Origin: Lysobacter enzymogenes
Lineage (GTDB): Bacteria > Pseudomonadota > Gammaproteobacteria > Xanthomonadales > Xanthomonadaceae
Assembly: GCF_017355525.1 (NCBI RefSeq)
Contig: NZ_CP067395.1
Location: 3,937,001-4,001,000, forward strand
Direction: 5' to 3'
Length of the DNA: 64,000 nucleotides
Shown here: in pieces, positions 8,172 through 17,092 of the stretch
How the letters are laid out: each line of letters begins with the position of its first letter
Numbering within the stretch: the stretch's first letter is position 1
Translations under genes and position numbers: made by a program
Notes under the pieces: model-generated
What the model was told of the DNA's origin: nothing
What the model saw: only the letters and a program-made list of their open reading frames with translations
Databases searched by the model: none

Positions 8172-9542
8172 ATGACCGCCCCCGCCTCCGCCCGCGACAC
8201 CATCGCCGCCATCGCCACCGCGCCCGGCGCGGGCGGCGTGGGCATCGTGCGTTTATCGGGAGCCCAGGCGCGCGAGATCGCGCGAACGATGGCCGGCCGC
8301 GAACTGCAACCGCGCTACGCCCATTACGTGCGTTTCCGCGACGGCGCCGGCGAGACCATCGACGACGGCATCGCGCTGTTCTTCGCCGCGCCGGCCAGCT
8401 ACACCGGCGAGGACGTCGCCGAGTTGCAGGCGCACGGCGGCCCCGCGTTGCTGGAGGAACTGCTCGCGCGCGCGTGCGCGCTCGGCGCGCGCCGCGCGCG
8501 GCCGGGCGAGTTCAGCGAACGCGCGTTTCTCGAAGGCCGGCTCGACCTGGCTCAGGCCGAGGCCGTCGCCGACCTGATCGCCGCGGCCGACGCGCGCGCC
8601 GCGCGCGCGGCGCGGCGCGCGCTGGACGGCGAATTCTCGCGTCGCGTCGAAGCCCTGGCCGGCGACCTGCTGGCGGTGCGCGTGCACGTGGAGGCGGCGA
8701 TCGATTTCGCCGACGAGCCCATCGACACGCTCGGCGGCGGCGCGTTGCGCGAACGCTTGCGCGGCGCGGCGCAGGCGCTGGACGACTTGCTGGCCGCGGC
8801 CGAACGTGGCCGGCGTCTGCGCGACGGCCTGCATGCGGTGATCGTCGGCCCGCCCAACGCCGGCAAGAGTTCGTTGTTGAACGCGTTGGCCGGCAGCGAG
8901 CGCGCCATCGTCACCGACATCGCCGGCACCACCCGCGATCTGCTGCACGAAACCATCAAGCTCGACGGCGTCGAGCTGACCCTGGTCGACACCGCCGGCC
9001 TGCGCGACGGCGGCGACGCGATCGAGCGCGAAGGCATGCGCCGCGCGCGCGGCGAACTCGACCGCGCCGACCTCGCCATCGTCGTGCTCGACGCGCGCGA
9101 TCCGCACGGCGGGTTGGCCGCGGTCGCCGATGCGATCGAACCGGTGCCGGCGCGCTTGTTCGTCTACAACAAGATCGATCTGCTCGAATCCGACTACGAC
9201 TCGCCGGGGCCGGCCGATGTCGGCGGCGAAAACCGGGTGTTCGTGTCCGCGCAGACCGGCGCGGGGCTCGATGCCTTGCACGCGCGCTTGCGCGCGTTGG
9301 CGCAAGGCGATGGCAGCGATGCGGCCGAAGGCGCGTTCACCGCGCGCGCGCGGCATGTCGATGCGTTGCGGCAGGCGCGCGAGGAGCTGGCCGAGGCGCG
9401 CGCGCAGCTCGATCACGAGATGCTCGATCTGGCGGCGGAAGCCCTGCGCCATGCGCACGACGCGTTGGGCGAAATCACCGGGCGGGTGCGCGCCGATGAT
9501 TTGCTGGGGCATATCTTTTCGAGTTTCTGTATCGGTAAGTGA
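8172..9542 (+). CDS. mnmE: tRNA-modifying GTPase MnmE
   Basis: Protein of 456 residues that, with MnmG, installs the 5-carboxymethylaminomethyl group on the wobble uridine of tRNAs. The N-terminal tetrahydrofolate-binding domain includes [16 protein letters not shown] (15-30). The inserted G domain has G1 GPPNAGKS (226-233), AGTTRD (251-256), DTAGLRD (273-279) and NKID. The invariant C-terminus FCIGK carries the catalytic cysteine. I chose the ATG at 8172 because it gives the family N-terminus; an open frame extends upstream through the 83-bp repeat. Last gene of the origin-proximal plus-strand set. Confidence 0.97.
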   Translation: MTAPASARDTIAAIATAPGAGGVGIVRLSGAQAREIARTMAGRELQPRYAHYVRFRDGAGETIDDGIALFFAAPASYTGEDVAELQAHGGPALLEELLARACALGARRARPGEFSERAFLEGRLDLAQAEAVADLIAAADARAARAARRALDGEFSRRVEALAGDLLAVRVHVEAAIDFADEPIDTLGGGALRERLRGAAQALDDLLAAAERGRRLRDGLHAVIVGPPNAGKSSLLNALAGSERAIVTDIAGTTRDLLHETIKLDGVELTLVDTAGLRDGGDAIEREGMRRARGELDRADLAIVVLDARDPHGGLAAVADAIEPVPARLFVYNKIDLLESDYDSPGPADVGGENRVFVSAQTGAGLDALHARLRALAQGDGSDAAEGAFTARARHVDALRQAREELAEARAQLDHEMLDLAAEALRHAHDALGEITGRVRADDLLGHIFSSFCIGK

Positions 9543-9587
9543 AACGTCGACGGTGGGAGCAGGGTTGCGCCGTCGGTGCGGTTTCGC

Positions 9588-9647
9588 GGTCGCGGCTTGC
9601 GCCGCTCCTACAGGGGGCTACCTGTAGGAGCGGCGCGAGCCGCGACC
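9588..9647. repeat. REP-type inverted pair
   Basis: Inverted copy at 9588-9613 and forward copy at 9622-9647 of the CTGTAGGAGCGGCGCGAGCC family, separated by only 8 bp. It sits in the 150-bp gap between mnmE and the convergent flavin reductase gene and could form a strong hairpin acting as a shared transcription end. Confidence 0.85.
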
Positions 9648-9692
9648 ACGACACATCGTCTACGGCGCAACGACCCTACCGCCGCCGCACCC

Positions 9693-10793
9693 TCACGCCG
9701 CGCGCGGATAATCCGTATAACCCTGCGCCCCACCGCCGAAATAACGCGAGCGATCGCCCTCGTTCAACGGCAAATCCCGCCGCAACCGCTCCGGCAGGTC
9801 CGGATTGGCGATGAACGGCCGGCCGAAGCCGATCAGGTCGGCCCAGCCGCGCGCGAGCGCATGTTCGGCGCGGGCCTTGTCGTACTTGCCCGAGTAGATC
9901 AGCGTGCCGCAGTAGATCAGGCGCAAGGCGTCGCGGAACGCGTCGGGCATGCTGGGCGCGTCGTCCCAGTCGGCTTCGGCGATGTGCAGGTAGGCGACGC
10001 CGATATCGTCGAGCAGTTTCGCGGCGGCGAGGTAGGTCGCCTGCGGCGTGTCGTCGACCGCGCCTTGCAGCGTGGTCAGCGGCGCCAGGCGCACGCCGAC
10101 GCGTTCGGCGCCGATCGCATCGGTCACGGCTTGCGCGACTTCGCGCAGAAAGCGCAGGCGGTTCGGCAACGAACCGCCGTACTCGTCGTCGCGCGCGTTG
10201 GCCTGCGAGTCGATGAACTGGTTGATGAGGTAGCCGTTGGCGCCGTGCAGCTCGATGCCGTCGAAGCCGGCGGCGACGGCGTTGCGCGCGGCCTGGGCGT
10301 AGTCGGCGACGATCGCGGCGATCTCATCGCGGTGCAGCGCGCGCGGCGCGGAGTGCTGGACCATTTCGCCGACGCCGGCTTCGGGCCCGCGGCCTTCGAC
10401 GTCGACGAAGACTTTGACGCCTTCGGCGACCAACGCCGACGAGGACACCGGCGCGGCGCCGTTTTCCTGCAAGGCGACGTGCGAGACCCGGCCGACGTGC
10501 CACAGCTGGGCGAAGATGCGCCCGCCCGCCGCGTGCACGGCGTCGGTGACGCGGCGCCAGCCGGCGATCTGTTCGGGCGTGTAGATGCCGGGGGTCCAGG
10601 CGTAGCCCTGGCCCTGGCGGCTGATCTGGGTGCCTTCGCTGACGATCAGGCCGGCGCCGGCGCGTTGCGCGTAGTACTGCGCCATCAGTTCGGTAGCGAC
10701 CTCGCCGCGGCCGGCGCGCGAGCGGGTCATCGGCGGCATGACGATGCGGTTGGGAAGATCGAGCGCGCCGATGCGGTGGGGGGCGAACAACAT
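9693..10793 (-). CDS. Old yellow enzyme family NADH:flavin oxidoreductase (alkene reductase)
   Basis: Protein of 366 residues, an FMN-dependent TIM barrel that reduces activated C=C bonds, related to NemA-type ene-reductases. Visible features are the N-terminal LFAPHRIGALDLPNRIVMPPMTRSRA, the substrate-binding HGANGYLINQF (His/Asn pair), DEYGGSLPNRLRFL and the FMN phosphate region LIGFGRPFIANPDLP. ATG at 10793. Single gene, flanked by REP palindromes on both sides. The physiological substrate cannot be told from sequence. Confidence 0.93.
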   Translation of the reverse strand: MLFAPHRIGALDLPNRIVMPPMTRSRAGRGEVATELMAQYYAQRAGAGLIVSEGTQISRQGQGYAWTPGIYTPEQIAGWRRVTDAVHAAGGRIFAQLWHVGRVSHVALQENGAAPVSSSALVAEGVKVFVDVEGRGPEAGVGEMVQHSAPRALHRDEIAAIVADYAQAARNAVAAGFDGIELHGANGYLINQFIDSQANARDDEYGGSLPNRLRFLREVAQAVTDAIGAERVGVRLAPLTTLQGAVDDTPQATYLAAAKLLDDIGVAYLHIAEADWDDAPSMPDAFRDALRLIYCGTLIYSGKYDKARAEHALARGWADLIGFGRPFIANPDLPERLRRDLPLNEGDRSRYFGGGAQGYTDYPRAA

Positions 10794-10873
10794 GGGGATA
10801 TCTCGCGGAAGTCGGGAACGAGGTGGAGTCGGGCGCGCGCGAGCGTAGGCGTCGCGGCGCCGATGCAGTGTTC

Positions 10874-10882
10874 TGTGGATAA
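10874..10882. promoter_or_regulatory. Perfect DnaA box
   Basis: TGTGGATAA (inverse of TTATCCACA), 81 bp upstream of the flavin oxidoreductase start and just before a REP pair. It is one of nine perfect boxes in the first 13.4 kb. Confidence 0.5.
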
Positions 10883-10910
10883 GGTTGCGCGGCGGGCGTG
10901 TGCGATGGCG

Positions 10911-10981
10911 GTCGCGGCTTGCGCCGCTCCTACAGGTGGATCGCATGCCTTCTGTAGGAGCGACGCAAGTCGCGACCGCGA
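10911..10981. repeat. REP-type inverted pair
   Basis: Inverted REP copy at 10911-10935 and a diverged forward copy (GAGCGACGCAAGTCGCGACC) at 10952-10981, between two minus-strand genes. The forward copy carries compensating changes that keep its own small internal dyad. Confidence 0.8.
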
Positions 10982-11005
10982 CATTTCAACTACGACGCCA
11001 CCGCC

Positions 11006-11809
11006 TCAATCCCACGCCGGCGCCAATCCGTCCGGATCGGTCAGCCGTTCGCCGCGATCCAGCGCCGCGATGCGCTGCATGTCCTCATCGTCCAAGCGCA
11101 GCGACACCGCCAGCAGATTGCCGGCCAGATTCTCGCGCTTGGTCGAAGACGGAATGACCGCATAGCCCAGCTGCATCGCCCAGGCCAACGCCACCTGCGC
11201 GGGCGTGGCGCGATGCTTGGCGGCGATATCCACAAGCGCCGGGTCGCTCAACACCTTGCCGTAAGCCAAGGTCATGTACGACGTCAGCGCGATCCCCGCC
11301 TCTCGCGCGAACCGCGCGAGCTTGCGGTTCTGCAGGTACGGATGCAGTTCGACCTGATTGGTCGCGAGGGCGTCGGCGCCGACCGCAGCGATCGCGCGCT
11401 GCATCAGCGCGATGTTGAAGTTGGAAACGCCGATCGCACGAGTCAGACCTTCGTCGCGCGCTTGCGCCAGCGCGGCCATGAATTCTTCCACCGGCACGGC
11501 GTCGTCCGGCGACGGCCAGTGGATCAAGGTCAGGTCGACGTAATCGGTGCGCAGCTTGGCAAGGCTTTCGCGCAAGCTGGGGATAAGCCGGTCGCGCGAG
11601 AGGTTGTCGATCCAGATCTTGGTGGTCAGGTAGACCTCGCCGCGGGCCACGCCGCTGTCCGCGACCGCTTGGCCGACCTCGGCTTCGTTGCCGTAGATCT
11701 GCGCGGTGTCGACGGCGCGGTAGCCCAGCTCCAGGCCGGTGCGGACGGAATCGACGACGGTCTGGCCCTTGAGGCGGAAAGTGCCGAGGCCGAAGGCAGG
11801 AACATTCAT
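11006..11809 (-). CDS. dkgB: 2,5-diketo-D-gluconate reductase B (aldo/keto reductase)
   Basis: Protein of 267 residues, an NADPH-dependent aldo/keto reductase very close to E. coli DkgB over its whole length (for example [65 protein letters not shown]). The catalytic tetrad residues Asp (DTAQIYG), Tyr (IYG), Lys (TTKIW) and His (LIHWPSP) are visible. It reduces methylglyoxal and other aldehydes. It lies 33 bp after the MFS transporter gene in the same direction and is probably cotranscribed with it. Confidence 0.93.
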   Translation of the reverse strand: MNVPAFGLGTFRLKGQTVVDSVRTGLELGYRAVDTAQIYGNEAEVGQAVADSGVARGEVYLTTKIWIDNLSRDRLIPSLRESLAKLRTDYVDLTLIHWPSPDDAVPVEEFMAALAQARDEGLTRAIGVSNFNIALMQRAIAAVGADALATNQVELHPYLQNRKLARFAREAGIALTSYMTLAYGKVLSDPALVDIAAKHRATPAQVALAWAMQLGYAVIPSSTKRENLAGNLLAVSLRLDDEDMQRIAALDRGERLTDPDGLAPAWD

Positions 11810-11842
11810 GTGGATATCTCCGAAAGAAAGCGGGGGAAGAAT

Positions 11843-13054
11843 TCAGTGCGCGGCGACGGCAATGCCGTCGGCACGGTCGGCGACGCCGTCGCGGCGGTCC
11901 AGGCGGCCGCTCAGCGCGGTCAGGCCGAACGCGGCCAGCACCACCAGCGCGGCGATCCACGGCGTATGCGCGAGGCCGAGGTGGGCGACGACTTGTCCGC
12001 CGGCCCACGCGCCGCCGGCGACGCCGAGGTTGAACGCGGCGATGTTGAAACCGGCGGCGGTGTCGACCGCCTGCGGCGCATAACGCTGCGCCTGCTTGAC
12101 CACGTACACCTGCAGGCCGGGCACGTTGCCGAACGCGACCGCGCCCCAGGCCAAGGCGGTCAATACCACCAGCCACGGGCTGTGCGCGGTGAAGCTCAGC
12201 GCCAGCAGCACCGCGGCGAGCAGCGCGAAGATGATCTTCAGCGCGGCGACCGGGCCGCGGCGGTCGGCCAGCCGCCCGCCCCAGACGTTGCCGACCGCGA
12301 CCGACACGCCGTAGGCCAGCAACACCGCGCCGACCATGTTCGGGCTGAGGCCGGCGATGTCCTGCAGGATCGGGGCGAGAAAGGTGAAGGCGATCAGCGA
12401 GCCGCCGTAGCCGACCGCGGTCATCGCGTAGACCAGCAGCAGGCGCGGTTGCAGCAGCAAGGCGGCCTGCTTGCGCAGCGGCGCAGGTTCGCTGTGGGCG
12501 ATGCGCTGGGGTACGAACAGCGCGCTGCCGATCAGCGCGACCAGGCCGAACCCGGCGACCGCGAGGAAGGTCGCGCGCCAGCCGAAGTGCTGACCGAGGA
12601 AGGTGCCGAGCGGAATGCCGGTGACGAAGGCCACGGTCATGCCGCTGAACATCGTGGCGATGGCGCTGGCGGCTTTTTCCTTCGGCACCAGGCCGGTGGC
12701 GATGATCGAGCCGACCGAGAAGAACACGCCGTGGGCGAGGCCGGTCAGCACGCGGGCGAGGATCAGGGTGGCGTAGCCCGGGGCCAGCCAGGCGAGCAGG
12801 TTGCCGGCGGTGAACAAGGCCATCAGCGCGACCAGCAGCGCCTTGCGCGGCACCCGGCCGGTCAGCGCGGTCAGCAGCGGCGCGCCGATCGCGACCGCGA
12901 GCGCGTACAGGCTGACCAGCAGGCCGGCCGCGGGCAGGTCGACGCGCAGGTCGGCGGCGAGGGTCGGGATCAGGCCGACGATGACGAACTCGGTGGTGCC
13001 GATGGCGAAGGCGCCGAGGGTCAGGGCCAACAGGGCGAGGGGCATGGCGGGCAT
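11843..13054 (-). CDS. MFS transporter, YdhP/AraJ-type exporter
   Basis: Protein of 403 residues with 12 predicted membrane segments of the drug:H+ antiporter type. Motifs include AFAIGTTEFVIVGLIPTLA at the N-terminus, the loop GRVPRKALL, ILARVLTGLAHGVFFSVGS, and the second-half GGRLADRRGPVAALK. It resembles YdhP of E. coli. Two in-frame ATGs (13054 and 13045) are possible. It precedes dkgB by 33 bp. A perfect dyad TTGACT-N3-AGTCAA lies upstream at 13134-13148, so regulation by a repressor is plausible. The substrate is unknown. Confidence 0.9.
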   Translation of the reverse strand: MPAMPLALLALTLGAFAIGTTEFVIVGLIPTLAADLRVDLPAAGLLVSLYALAVAIGAPLLTALTGRVPRKALLVALMALFTAGNLLAWLAPGYATLILARVLTGLAHGVFFSVGSIIATGLVPKEKAASAIATMFSGMTVAFVTGIPLGTFLGQHFGWRATFLAVAGFGLVALIGSALFVPQRIAHSEPAPLRKQAALLLQPRLLLVYAMTAVGYGGSLIAFTFLAPILQDIAGLSPNMVGAVLLAYGVSVAVGNVWGGRLADRRGPVAALKIIFALLAAVLLALSFTAHSPWLVVLTALAWGAVAFGNVPGLQVYVVKQAQRYAPQAVDTAAGFNIAAFNLGVAGGAWAGGQVVAHLGLAHTPWIAALVVLAAFGLTALSGRLDRRDGVADRADGIAVAAH

Positions 13055-13133
13055 CCGGGGAATCGGGCGATTCGGGATGCGCAGTGTCGGCGCCTGGGCT
13101 TTGCGGAAAAACGCAGTTTTTATCGAATTACAT

Positions 13134-13148
13134 TTGACTGGAAGTCAA
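13134..13148. promoter_or_regulatory. Candidate operator/promoter of the MFS-dkgB unit
   Basis: Perfect dyad TTGACT-GGA-AGTCAA about 80 bp upstream of the MFS gene, in a locally AT-rich stretch (13110-13150). On the minus strand TTGACT can serve as a -35 element, with GATAAA about 18 bp further as -10. The binding protein is unknown. Confidence 0.4.
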
Positions 13149-13168
13149 GGATAGAAACGGGGGAGCGC

Positions 13169-13334
13169 TGTGGATAAGCACGGGACAGCGCTCGGATAAA
13201 TCTCCCGAAAGCCAGTCAGGACAAGGCTATAGATGGGGTTCCAGTTATCCACAAAGGCTTATCCACAGCCTCGGCGACCTCGCGCTCGTGCCCGATCGCC
13301 GTCGAGTCTGTGGATAAACCGCGTTTGTGGATAA
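13169..13334. promoter_or_regulatory. Cluster of five perfect DnaA boxes
   Basis: TGTGGATAA at 13169-13177, TTATCCACA at 13245-13253 and 13259-13267, TGTGGATAA at 13309-13317 and 13326-13334. That is five exact 9-mers in 166 bp, more than in the dnaA-dnaN spacer. The cluster fills the gap between the MFS gene and the zinc-ribbon gene; the last box ends one base before that gene's stop codon. It could be a DnaA-titrating or DnaA-reactivating site (as datA or DARS in E. coli), or an accessory part of the origin. Confidence 0.8.
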
Positions 13335-13335
13335 C

Positions 13336-14448
13336 TCAGCGGTTGCCGCCGAACACCGCCATCAGCACCAGCAGTGCGATCGCCGCGGCCAACCCGGCGA
13401 AGAAGATCTTGACCCAGCTGTAGGGCCGCTCGCCGGCCAGCGCGCCGGTGTAGCCGTTGGCCAGCACCTGATAGCTGCGCGAGCCGTAGGTGTAGCTGAC
13501 CAGCCACACCGGCACCAGCACGTGCTTGAAGGTGCGGCCGCTGAAATCGGCGTCGACCTGCAGGTTGCGCTGGGTGTCGCCGGGGACCTGCGCCGAACAC
13601 AGGCTGCGGGTCTGCGCTTCCATCTGCGCCTGCCCGATCTGCGCGGCGCGGCGCAGGTCGACCTGATAGCGCTCGACCAGCCAGCCGCGCACGAACTCGG
13701 GCGAATACGGCTTCAGGTCGGTGGTGGTCGGGAACGAACCGATCCGTTCGAGCAGGCCGGCGTGCACGCCGACCGTGCCCGGCACCAGTTCGTCGTCGAA
13801 GAAGTGCTGCAACGCGCCGGACGCGGATTCCCAGCGCGTGCGCTGCACCTGCCGGGTCTTGCGCTCGCCGTTCTCGGTGTAGCTCTGGGTCTCGTAATAG
13901 TGATAGCCGGCCTCGGCGGTCCAGCGCGCGGCCACGTGCGCGTCGAAGGTCCAGTACGGCAGGTACACGCCCTTGAGCGTGTCGGTCAGCGCCGCGCGCT
14001 TGAGCCGGTTCGGCGCGAACCAGCGCGTGCCGTACCACTTGCGGATCGCGTCGCGCACCTGGCCGTCGCTGAGCTTGAACGGCAGCAGGCTTTGCGGGGT
14101 GATCGCATCGCCGAGCGACTGGTGGTCGATGATCGACGGCGAGCCGCAGAACTCGCAGCGCTGCGCGACCTTGCCGTCGACGAACACCGAGATCGCCTTG
14201 CAGCTTTGGCACTGCACCTCGCGCGGCGCGCCGTCGTCGGCGTAGCCGCGTTGTTCGCCGGGGTGTTCGGACAGCGCGCGCGCCAGGTCCAGTTCCTGCA
14301 CCACTTGCAGGCCCTGGCTTTCCTGCGCCTGCGTCCACGGCACCACGGTGCCGCAGTACGGACACGCCAGCGCCTGCTTGGACGCGTTCCATTGCAGATC
14401 CCCGCCGCACTCCGGGCAGGGATGTTTTCCGACGGTGGCGTTGTCCAT
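13336..14448 (-). CDS. Zinc-ribbon membrane protein partner of an SPFH protein
   Basis: Protein of 370 residues with two N-terminal zinc ribbons: CPEC (11-14) with CPYC (29-32), and CQSC with CEFC further on. A middle region is rich in WYGTRWFAPNRLKR and YLPYWTFDAHV, and one C-terminal membrane segment (about 348-366) is followed by GGNR. It is a TFIIB-type zinc-ribbon protein of unknown function. Its ATG overlaps the stop of the upstream SPFH gene by one base (TGATG), so the two are translationally coupled. Such pairs suggest a membrane-associated complex; that is inference. Confidence 0.85.
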   Translation of the reverse strand: MDNATVGKHPCPECGGDLQWNASKQALACPYCGTVVPWTQAQESQGLQVVQELDLARALSEHPGEQRGYADDGAPREVQCQSCKAISVFVDGKVAQRCEFCGSPSIIDHQSLGDAITPQSLLPFKLSDGQVRDAIRKWYGTRWFAPNRLKRAALTDTLKGVYLPYWTFDAHVAARWTAEAGYHYYETQSYTENGERKTRQVQRTRWESASGALQHFFDDELVPGTVGVHAGLLERIGSFPTTTDLKPYSPEFVRGWLVERYQVDLRRAAQIGQAQMEAQTRSLCSAQVPGDTQRNLQVDADFSGRTFKHVLVPVWLVSYTYGSRSYQVLANGYTGALAGERPYSWVKIFFAGLAAAIALLVLMAVFGGNR

Positions 14449-15509
14449 CAGCCGCGCAGGAATTCTTCGAGCGCGCTCTTGGCGATGCGGGTGGCGTTGC
14501 CGATCTTGCGCGCCTTCAGATCGCCGGACGCGATCGCGGCCATCACGTCCTCGACCGAGACGCCGAGCGTGGCGGCGGCCTGTTCGGGCGTCAGCACTTC
14601 CAGTCCCGCGGCCGCGGCGGGCGCCGCGGCTTGCGCCGGCGCCGAGCCCGCGCCCGGCGCGCCCGACATGCCGCGCATCATTTCCTGGGCGATGCCGAAA
14701 CCGACCGCCATCTGCGCCGGCACCGCGGCCGAGGCGTCGCCGCCCTGGCCCATCGCGCTGCCCATCTGGAACTTGACGTAGTCGTTGAGGTTGCCGACCG
14801 CGCCCATGCTCGAACGCGCATCGATCGCCTTCTCCACGTCCGGCGGCACCGACACGTTCTCCAGCACGAAGGCGGTGATCTCGATGCCGTACTTGGAGGT
14901 CATCGCCGGATTGATGACCGGCAACAGCGCCTCGCCGAGTTCGCTGTAGCGCGAGGCCACGTCCAGCGCCGGCACCTTGGCGGTCGCCAGCGCCTCGGTG
15001 AACACGCTGACGATGCGCGAACGCATGGTGTCGGCGAATTCGTCGAGGCGGAAATTCTGGTCGGTGCCGGCGACTTCCTTGAGGAACTTCGGCGGGTCGA
15101 CGATGCGGAAATCGTAGGTGCCGAACGCGCGCAGGCGGACCACGCCGAAGTCGGCGTCGCGCATCATCACCGGGTTGGCGGTGCCCCACTTGTTGCCGGT
15201 GAACAAGCGCGTGTTGAGGAAGTAGACGTCGCACTTGAACGGCGATTCGAAGCCGTACTTCCAGCCCAGGATCGTCGACAGGACCGGGATGTTCTCGGTC
15301 TGGAGGGTGTGCTTGCCGGGGCCGAACAGGTCGGCGTACTGGCCGGCGGCGACGAACTGGACCTGCTGCGACTCGCGCACGATCAGCTGGGCGCCGTTCT
15401 TGATCTCCTTGTCGTCGTCGGGAAAGCGATAGGAGAGGGTGTCGCGCGAGTCATCGGTCCACTCGATGATCTCCAGCAGCTCGCCCTTGATGAAACCCAG
15501 AATGCTCAT
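14448..15509 (-). CDS. SPFH/stomatin-like protein with a C-terminal excisionase-type helix-turn-helix
   Basis: Protein of 353 residues. Residues 1-250 form an SPFH domain of the virion-core/YdjI type (MSILGFIKGELLEIIEWTDD, VVRLRAFGTYDFRIVDP, RYSELGEALLPVINPAMTSKYGIEI). An Ala/Gly/Met-rich linker follows. The last 50 residues (LTPEQAAATLGVSVEDVMAAIASGDLKARKIG...) look like a helix-turn-helix of the excisionase/HTH_17 type. The ATG at 15509 is preceded by GGAGCGGC. It is coupled to the downstream zinc-ribbon gene. The role is unknown; SPFH proteins scaffold membranes. Confidence 0.85.
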   Translation of the reverse strand: MSILGFIKGELLEIIEWTDDSRDTLSYRFPDDDKEIKNGAQLIVRESQQVQFVAAGQYADLFGPGKHTLQTENIPVLSTILGWKYGFESPFKCDVYFLNTRLFTGNKWGTANPVMMRDADFGVVRLRAFGTYDFRIVDPPKFLKEVAGTDQNFRLDEFADTMRSRIVSVFTEALATAKVPALDVASRYSELGEALLPVINPAMTSKYGIEITAFVLENVSVPPDVEKAIDARSSMGAVGNLNDYVKFQMGSAMGQGGDASAAVPAQMAVGFGIAQEMMRGMSGAPGAGSAPAQAAAPAAAAGLEVLTPEQAAATLGVSVEDVMAAIASGDLKARKIGNATRIAKSALEEFLRG

Positions 15510-15972
15510 GTCGCCGCTCCGCTTCCTGCCAGTGGTGCGGCCGATTCTAGAGCACGGCGGTTGCGCTGCAGACCCGCGGCGGGTCGGTCCCGCGCCGAAC
15601 GCCAGGCCGCTTGCGGACGGACCGGCCGCACGCCGCGCCACGGGCGGCCCGGTCGACGACCGCGGCCCGGCGGGCGTGCCGACGGCATCGCCGGGCAGCG
15701 GACGAGGCTCCGTCCGCCGGCGCACGGCCGTTCGCCGGCGCGGTCCGGCGGCCGGCGAAAACTGTGGCGACGGTCGCGCACGTGGCTGCGAACCGACACA
15801 CCCGGTATCGGTGCGGCCCGCGATGGATGGCACACTCGGGGTCTGACGCCCATCGCGGCGGGCCGCGGCAACCTGAACGCTTGACAAACGCGGCCCGCTA
15901 GCGCGTTCTATCCGGCGTGCGCCCGGCCCCGTATCGGACGGGGACTCGCGTACTTCAGGGGAGCTTTTATCG
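15510..15972. other. Non-coding spacer with possible promoter for the TonB-domain gene
   Basis: About 460 bp between divergent genes, strongly GC-rich, with no convincing gene. TTGACA at 15881-15886 followed by TTCTAT at 15906-15911 (19-bp spacing) could be the promoter of the TonB-domain lipoprotein gene that starts at 15973. Confidence 0.4.
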
Positions 15973-17013
15973 ATGATCGCCAATAACGACCGGCATTACA
16001 GCCGGCTGTCCGCCGTAAAGCAGTTGTCCGCCGTGTTCGCGCTCGGATGCGCGCTGGCGGCCTGCGGTAAGAAAGAAGAAGCCGCCCCGGCCGCGCCGGA
16101 GCAGGCCGCGCCGAGCGCGAGCGCGCCGGCGGTGAACGCCGGAAACGCCGTGTCGGCCAAGGTCTCGGCGCTGACGGTCGAGCAACTGCGCGACGCCGCG
16201 CGCAAGGCGTACGCGGAAAACCGTCTGTACGCGCCGGCCGAAGACAACGCGGTGGAGTACTACCTGGCCCTGCGCGAGAAGGCGCCGGCCGATGCGGTGG
16301 CCTCCAGCGCGCTGACCGACCTGCTGCCGATGACCGTGATCGCCACCGAGCAGAGCATCGGCCGCGAGGATTTCAGCGAAGCCCAGCGCCTGTCGGCGCT
16401 GATCGAACGCGCCGACGGCCAGCACCCGGCGTTGGCCCGGCTCAAGGCCTCCATCGCCAGCGCCCAGCAGGCGGTGACCAAGCGCGCCGAGCAGGAAAAG
16501 CTGACCGCCGAGGAACAGACCCGCAAGCAGGCCGAGCTGGAGAAGCAGCGCCTGGCCCAGCAGCAGCAACAGCAGCAGCAGGCCGCGCAGCAGCTGGCGA
16601 CCCAGCAGGCCGCCGAACGCCAGGCCGCGACCCAGCGCGCCGCCGAGCAACGCGCCGCCGAACAGCGTGCGGCCGAACAGCGCGCCGCGCCGACCGCCGC
16701 CGCGCCGGAACGTCCGGCCCCGGCGCCGGCCGCCGCGAGCGCACCGGCCGCCGCCGCGAGCGACCTGCGCGCGGTGTCGACGCCGGCGCCGCGTTACCCG
16801 CCCGAAGCGCTGCGCGCCGGCACCTCCGGCGAGGTCCAGGTCGAGTTCACCGTCGGCACCGACGGCTCGGTCACCGCCGCGCGCGTGGTCCGCGCCAACC
16901 CGGCGCGCGTGTTCGACCGCGAAGCGGTCAACGCGGTGCGCAAGTGGCGCTTCCAGCCGGTGCCCGCGCCGGTCACCACGCGCCGCACGATCGGGTTCAA
17001 CCCGGGCGGTTGA
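15973..17013 (+). CDS. TonB C-terminal domain lipoprotein
   Basis: Protein of 346 residues. The N-terminal signal ends in a lipobox LAAC (Cys31) followed by Gly, which predicts lipid anchoring. Then come a helical region (about 60-160), a long Glu/Gln/Ala-rich segment that is probably coiled coil (about 160-235, with AAEQRAAEQRAAEQRAA repeats), an Ala/Pro linker, and a TonB C-terminal domain (about 265-346: PAPRYPPEALRAGTSGEVQVEF ending RKWRFQPVPAP). Classic TonB is anchored by a membrane helix, so a lipoprotein version is unusual. An intrinsic terminator follows. No exbBD genes are nearby. Confidence 0.88.
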   Translation: MIANNDRHYSRLSAVKQLSAVFALGCALAACGKKEEAAPAAPEQAAPSASAPAVNAGNAVSAKVSALTVEQLRDAARKAYAENRLYAPAEDNAVEYYLALREKAPADAVASSALTDLLPMTVIATEQSIGREDFSEAQRLSALIERADGQHPALARLKASIASAQQAVTKRAEQEKLTAEEQTRKQAELEKQRLAQQQQQQQQAAQQLATQQAAERQAATQRAAEQRAAEQRAAEQRAAPTAAAPERPAPAPAAASAPAAAASDLRAVSTPAPRYPPEALRAGTSGEVQVEFTVGTDGSVTAARVVRANPARVFDREAVNAVRKWRFQPVPAPVTTRRTIGFNPGG

Positions 17014-17039
17014 TCGCCGCGGCGATTCGAAGCGAAACG

Positions 17040-17068
17040 AAAAAGCCCGGCTCGCGCCGGGCTTTTTT
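17040..17068 (+). terminator. Terminator after the TonB-domain lipoprotein gene
   Basis: AAAAGCCCGGC-TCGC-GCCGGGCTTTTTT: seven-base-pair GC stem with a run of six T, 27 bp after the stop codon. Confidence 0.9.
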
Positions 17069-17092
17069 ATACCGCGAAGGTTGCGCTTGCGA

